Assembly: GCA_938075195.1 (NCBI GenBank)
Contig: CALJGK010000033.1
Coordinates: forward strand, 1-35,737
Origin: an uncultured SAR86 cluster bacterium
Lineage (GTDB): Bacteria; Pseudomonadota; Gammaproteobacteria; Magnimaribacterales; Magnimaribacteraceae
DNA: 35,737 bases
Direction of reading: 5' to 3'
Both the position numbers and the translations under genes were made by a program. The notes beneath the pieces are model-generated. The model was not told where the DNA came from. It did no database searches and saw only the letters and a list, made by a program, of their open reading frames with translations. Shown piece by piece: positions 32,621-35,737 of this stretch (the stretch's first letter is position 1; every line of letters starts with the position of its first letter).

Positions 32621-33689
32621 TTGATTTCCTTAGTTGTTCTTGCATCGCCCAGTTTACATGCTCTTTTACAATCGCTGAAGAAGAGTCTTGACGAAAACTT
32701 AAAACCTCAAGAATTTTTTTTGAATAAGTTGCATTACCTAATGCAATAGCTATGTTCCGTAGCCATGATTCGTAACCTGCTCTTCGAATTGGAGACCCTT
32801 CTGTTTTACTTAAAAAGTCCTCTTCACTCCAGATGAATAACTCACAAAGCTCAATATCGTCAAGCTGGTGTCTAGGTAAAAAATCTTCTTCATCCGTATA
32901 GTGAGTGAATTTATTCCATGGACAGAATATCTGACAATCATCACATCCAAAAATTCTATTTCCCATTTTTGATCTCAGCTCTTCAGGAATTGAGCCTTTA
33001 TATTCAATGGTGAGATAAGAAATACATTTTCTGGCATCAAGTTGATTGGGTCCTACAAAGGCATTAGTTGGACAGATATCGATGCAGGATGTGCAAGAGC
33101 CGCAATGGTTTTCAGTATTCGGCTTATCAATTGCTAACTCTATATCGGTGTAAATCTCTCCAAGAAAAAAATATGACCCTGAATTCTTATTCAAAAGTAA
33201 TGTATTTTTTCCAATCCATCCCAACCCTGCCTTCTGAGCGATAGCTTTTTCTAAAACTGGAGCGCTATCAACAAATACTCTATTGGAATGAGAGGAATGT
33301 TCTTTAATCTTTTCTGCTAGTTTCTTTAATCTAGATCTCATTAATTTGTGATAATCCCTGCCCCTGGCATATCCAGAAACAAATGCTTGATTGTCACGGT
33401 CTAAGAGTTCTCTGCCGTTATAACCTTCTGGTAAATAATTCATAGTCACAGAAATGATTCTTCTAGTGCCCTCTACCAACTCATTAGGAAATTCCCTTTT
33501 AGAATTATTTCTTTCTAAATAGGTCATTTCTCCTTGATATCCATTTTCCAACCATTTATCTAAATACCGCTGATCATCAGAAAGATTAATGTCTGTTATA
33601 CCCACAGAGCTAAAGCCAAAATCTTTGGCCCAACGCTTAATTTGATATGACAAATCTAGATTTATATCTTCTGTGCGTAAATTATTCAT
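32613..33689 (-). CDS. queG: Epoxyqueuosine reductase
   Basis: Cobalamin-dependent reduction of epoxyqueuosine to queuosine in the tRNA wobble position, the last step of Q synthesis. It has 358 residues. An N-terminal cobalamin-binding part is followed by a ferredoxin-like double 4Fe-4S region, with cysteine motifs CGSCTSCIDICP and CDDCQIFCPW. A HEAT-like C-terminal segment (RRAGYESWLRNIAIALGN) contacts tRNA. It is divergent from nnr, as in many gammaproteobacteria near nnr-tsaE. It is the first gene of a minus-strand run with three metabolic/transport genes, the next starting 8 bases before its stop. Confidence 0.97.
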   Translation of the reverse strand: MNNLRTEDINLDLSYQIKRWAKDFGFSSVGITDINLSDDQRYLDKWLENGYQGEMTYLERNNSKREFPNELVEGTRRIISVTMNYLPEGYNGRELLDRDNQAFVSGYARGRDYHKLMRSRLKKLAEKIKEHSSHSNRVFVDSAPVLEKAIAQKAGLGWIGKNTLLLNKNSGSYFFLGEIYTDIELAIDKPNTENHCGSCTSCIDICPTNAFVGPNQLDARKCISYLTIEYKGSIPEELRSKMGNRIFGCDDCQIFCPWNKFTHYTDEEDFLPRHQLDDIELCELFIWSEEDFLSKTEGSPIRRAGYESWLRNIAIALGNATYSKKILEVLSFRQDSSSAIVKEHVNWAMQEQLRKSNE

Positions 33690-33720
33690 TATTAAATTAG
33701 TAGAGTGCCTATCGTAGAGA

Positions 33721-33726
33721 TATAAT
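33721..33726 (+). promoter_or_regulatory. -10 element for nnr
   Basis: A TATAAT 26 bases before the nnr ATG in the 63-bp gap between divergent queG and nnr. The best -35 (TTAGTA at 33697-33702, 18-bp spacer) is weak. Confidence 0.45.
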
Positions 33727-33752
33727 TTTCTAACACAAATCCTAAGCTAGAA

Positions 33753-35267
33753 ATGAAACTATATACTGCCAGCGAAACAAGAAAAATAGATAGCCTTGCA
33801 ATAAAAGAAAAAGATATCTCTGGGTACACTTTAATGCAAATAGCTGCTGAGTTTTCTTTAGATGTAATTCTCAGAGAATTCTCTCCATTAGATGAATTAA
33901 TTATCTTCTGCTCCAAAGGAAAGAATTCTGGAGATGGATTCCTTTTAGGAAGTTATGCAAAAGAATTTGGCCTTCAAGTCACTATAGTAATGAGCAATTC
34001 CGCTAGTGAATTAAAGGGAGTATCTAAAAAAGCTTTTCTAGAGATGAAAGAGTCAAAAGTTAAGGTTATAACGACTAAATCTGTTGGGAAACTTAAAGTA
34101 TCTAATAACGCGGTTATTGTAGATGCATTAATAGGAACCGGGCTAAAAGGGATCCTAAGAAAGAATATAAAAGACTCTATTTTGGCGATTAATCAACTTG
34201 GAATTAAATCACCAGTGGTATCCCTTGATATACCTTCAGGTGTGAATCCGGATACAGGAAGCGTGAATGATGTGTGTGTCTTTGCAGATATCACTGCAAC
34301 TTTTGTTGCAAACAAGAGAGGTTGTTTTACTTCAGTTGGGAAAAAAGTTTCTGGAGAAATAATTTATTCAGAGCTAGATATACCAAGCAAAATTTTTTCT
34401 AATGTGGCTTCCACATCTTCACTCATTAGTCATGACGATAAATTAGATAAAGTTGTTTACAGAGAACAGGATAGTCATAAAGGACATTTCGGACACGTGG
34501 TTGTTATAGGTGGAGATACCGGTCTTGGAGGAGCAGGAATACTAGCATCTAAAGCTGCAGTATATTCTGGAGCAGGATTAACTAGTTTGGCTACCAGACC
34601 AAATCATGTGAGCGCAAGTTTAGTCTCTTGTCCTGAGGTAATGGTCATTGGTGTTAATTCAGGACAAGACTTAGAACAGTATCTTCTCAAGCCAAATGTT
34701 ATTGCAATTGGCCCTGGTTTAGGTCAATCCGCTTGGTCAGAACAAATGGTCCAGAGAGTATTTTGGGAAGCTGAAAAAAGAGATGTTGCAGTTATTATGG
34801 ATGCCGATGCCCTGAATCTTCTAAGCAAACTGAAACTATCTAGCAAGTTACCTAGGAAATTGATTCTAACCCCTCATCCTGGAGAGGCGGCTAGATTACT
34901 CAATACAGATGTTGCAACTATTGAATCAGATAGATTTACTGCTGCAGCTAAAATACAACGAAAATTTAATGCCACTGTAGTTCTAAAGGGATCGGGAAGT
35001 ATTGTCTGTTATAAAACTAATAATATTCAAAAGTGGGGTCTTTGTGATGCGGGTAACCCGGGAATGGCTACTGGTGGTATGGGTGATGTGCTTACTGGAG
35101 TCATAGCCGGTTTATTGGCACAAGGTTTAAGCTTGAAAGATGCTACTGAAGCTGGAGTTGATTTACATGCTAAGGCTGCAGATTTAGCCTCTTTAGAGGT
35201 AGGAGAAGCAGGACTTACTCCTAGCGATGTCATTGAAGAGCTTAGAATAATTCTAAAATATGAGTAG
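33753..35267 (+). CDS. nnr: Bifunctional NAD(P)H-hydrate epimerase / ADP-dependent dehydratase
   Basis: Repairs hydrated NADH and NADPH: the N-terminal YjeF_N domain (about 1-215) epimerises R-NADHX, and the C-terminal ribokinase-like domain (about 228-500) dehydrates S-NADHX. Visible motifs are CSKGKNSGDGFLLG (nucleotide loop), DALIGTG and LDIPSGVNPDTG in the first half. The second half has GGDTGLGGAGILASKAAVYSGAG, DADALN, LTPHPGE and NPGMATGGMGDVLTGVIAGLLAQG. Both halves look intact at 504 residues. It overlaps tsaE by 8 bases, matching the E. coli nnr-tsaE-amiB order. Confidence 0.96.
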   Translation: MKLYTASETRKIDSLAIKEKDISGYTLMQIAAEFSLDVILREFSPLDELIIFCSKGKNSGDGFLLGSYAKEFGLQVTIVMSNSASELKGVSKKAFLEMKESKVKVITTKSVGKLKVSNNAVIVDALIGTGLKGILRKNIKDSILAINQLGIKSPVVSLDIPSGVNPDTGSVNDVCVFADITATFVANKRGCFTSVGKKVSGEIIYSELDIPSKIFSNVASTSSLISHDDKLDKVVYREQDSHKGHFGHVVVIGGDTGLGGAGILASKAAVYSGAGLTSLATRPNHVSASLVSCPEVMVIGVNSGQDLEQYLLKPNVIAIGPGLGQSAWSEQMVQRVFWEAEKRDVAVIMDADALNLLSKLKLSSKLPRKLILTPHPGEAARLLNTDVATIESDRFTAAAKIQRKFNATVVLKGSGSIVCYKTNNIQKWGLCDAGNPGMATGGMGDVLTGVIAGLLAQGLSLKDATEAGVDLHAKAADLASLEVGEAGLTPSDVIEELRIILKYE

Positions 35268-35703
35268 AGTTATAGTCACCTCTAACGAAGATGAAACAAT
35301 GTCAGTAGGGGAAGAACTGGCCAGAGAGATAAGAGAAATTAAAGCTGATAGGTCTATTGTCATTTTTTTAGAGGGAGAACTTGGTGCAGGAAAGACAACC
35401 TTCACAAAAGGAATTCTTAAAGGGTTCAGTTACGAAGAATTAGTTAAAAGCCCAACTTATAATCTTGTAGAAATACACGAAACTAAAAGCCACAAAGTAT
35501 TCCACTTTGACTTGTATAGAATCTCTGAGCCCATTGAACTCGAAGAAATTGGTATAGACGAATACTTAAAAGAGTTAAAATCAGTATCGATCTTTGAATG
35601 GCCTAAGAATGGTGAAAGCACTCTTCCTTCACCTGACTTCCATGTTCAAATATCTTACAAAGACACTGAACAGAAGAATAAAAGAGAATTACTAATTTCA
35701 TGA
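35260..35703 (+). CDS. tsaE: tRNA threonylcarbamoyladenosine biosynthesis ATPase TsaE
   Basis: ATPase that works with TsaB, TsaC and TsaD to make t6A37 on ANN-decoding tRNAs. It is small (147 residues) with Walker A EGELGAGKTT (38-47). The SPTYNLVEIHE segment and HFDLYRI follow (Walker B-like region with the family Tyr-Arg). The C-terminal FEWPKNGES, with a Glu-Trp pair, is typical. It overlaps nnr by 8 bases and the following gene by 4 (ATGA), so translation is likely coupled along the cluster. Confidence 0.96.
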   Translation: MSRVIVTSNEDETMSVGEELAREIREIKADRSIVIFLEGELGAGKTTFTKGILKGFSYEELVKSPTYNLVEIHETKSHKVFHFDLYRISEPIELEEIGIDEYLKELKSVSIFEWPKNGESTLPSPDFHVQISYKDTEQKNKRELLIS

Positions 35704-35737
35704 AAATAAAATCTTTTAGAACCCTGCTACTGATAAT
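35700..35737 (+). CDS. amiB: Start of a new gene, probable N-acetylmuramoyl-L-alanine amidase AmiB (partial)
   Basis: Only 12 codons are present, reading MKIKSFRTLLLI, a basic start leading into a hydrophobic stretch, as in a signal peptide. The ATG overlaps the tsaE stop (ATGA). In many gammaproteobacteria the gene after tsaE is amiB, a secreted peptidoglycan amidase. The assignment rests on this order and the signal-like start, not on domain evidence. Confidence 0.55.
   Translation, partial: MKIKSFRTLLLI

Overview
This window looks like a chromosomal segment from a streamlined, AT-rich marine gammaproteobacterium. The SAR86 clade is my best guess, from gene content, compactness and low GC; I could not test it by alignment. 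Two pieces of synteny support Gammaproteobacteria. The order 16S rRNA - tyrS (KMSKS type) - mepM - anmK - erpA - argC is, as I recall it, the order around the 16S locus of Pseudomonas aeruginosa. The order queG | nnr - tsaE - (amiB) at the right edge is the classical one seen in E. coli. Genes are packed with overlaps of 4-23 bases or gaps of a few bases. Convergent genes overlap at their stops, few good Shine-Dalgarno sites are visible, and no stretch over 300 bases lacks a gene or rRNA/leader. I see no tRNA, CRISPR array, insertion sequence, prophage or clearly broken gene.

Left part (1-12.2 kb) is core housekeeping. It holds the 5' end of a 16S rRNA gene (minus strand) with its promoter and a leader containing a 48-bp tandem duplication. 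Next are tyrS, the cell-wall genes mepM and anmK, then on the minus strand mrcB (PBP1b), a TPR-like lipoprotein (LpoP-like candidate), argC and erpA. A PfkB-family sugar/adenosine-type kinase, a DksA with a lysine/alanine-rich N-terminal tail, pcnB with no ATG start, and a deoxynucleoside kinase follow on the plus strand.

Middle part (12.2-24.4 kb) is carbon and CoA metabolism. It holds acs and msrA, then a metallo-beta-lactamase-fold hydrolase plus a NUDT19-like Nudix hydrolase on the minus strand. These are followed by an alpha/beta hydrolase, a DUF1330 protein and a nitronate monooxygenase-like flavoprotein. A five-gene plus-strand operon (mmsA, acyl-CoA dehydrogenase, enoyl-CoA hydratase, 3-hydroxyisobutyryl-CoA hydrolase, mmsB) encodes the whole route from isobutyryl-CoA to propionyl-CoA, the lower half of valine catabolism.

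Right part (24.4-33.7 kb) is the most interesting. A TetR-family gene is preceded by two near-identical perfect palindromes whose centres lie 21 bp apart and which cover its promoter and start codon. It leads a four-gene operon: TetR regulator, periplasmic LolA-like protein, outer-membrane barrel protein and RND/MMPL-type inner-membrane permease. Together these look like a self-contained, repressor-controlled cell-envelope lipid or hydrophobic-compound trafficking system. Convergent to it is a minus-strand operon of queG, an AttH/CrtC-like protein, a luciferase-like flavin oxidoreductase and an AmpG/PAT-like MFS transporter. The window ends in nnr, tsaE and the first codons of a probable amiB.
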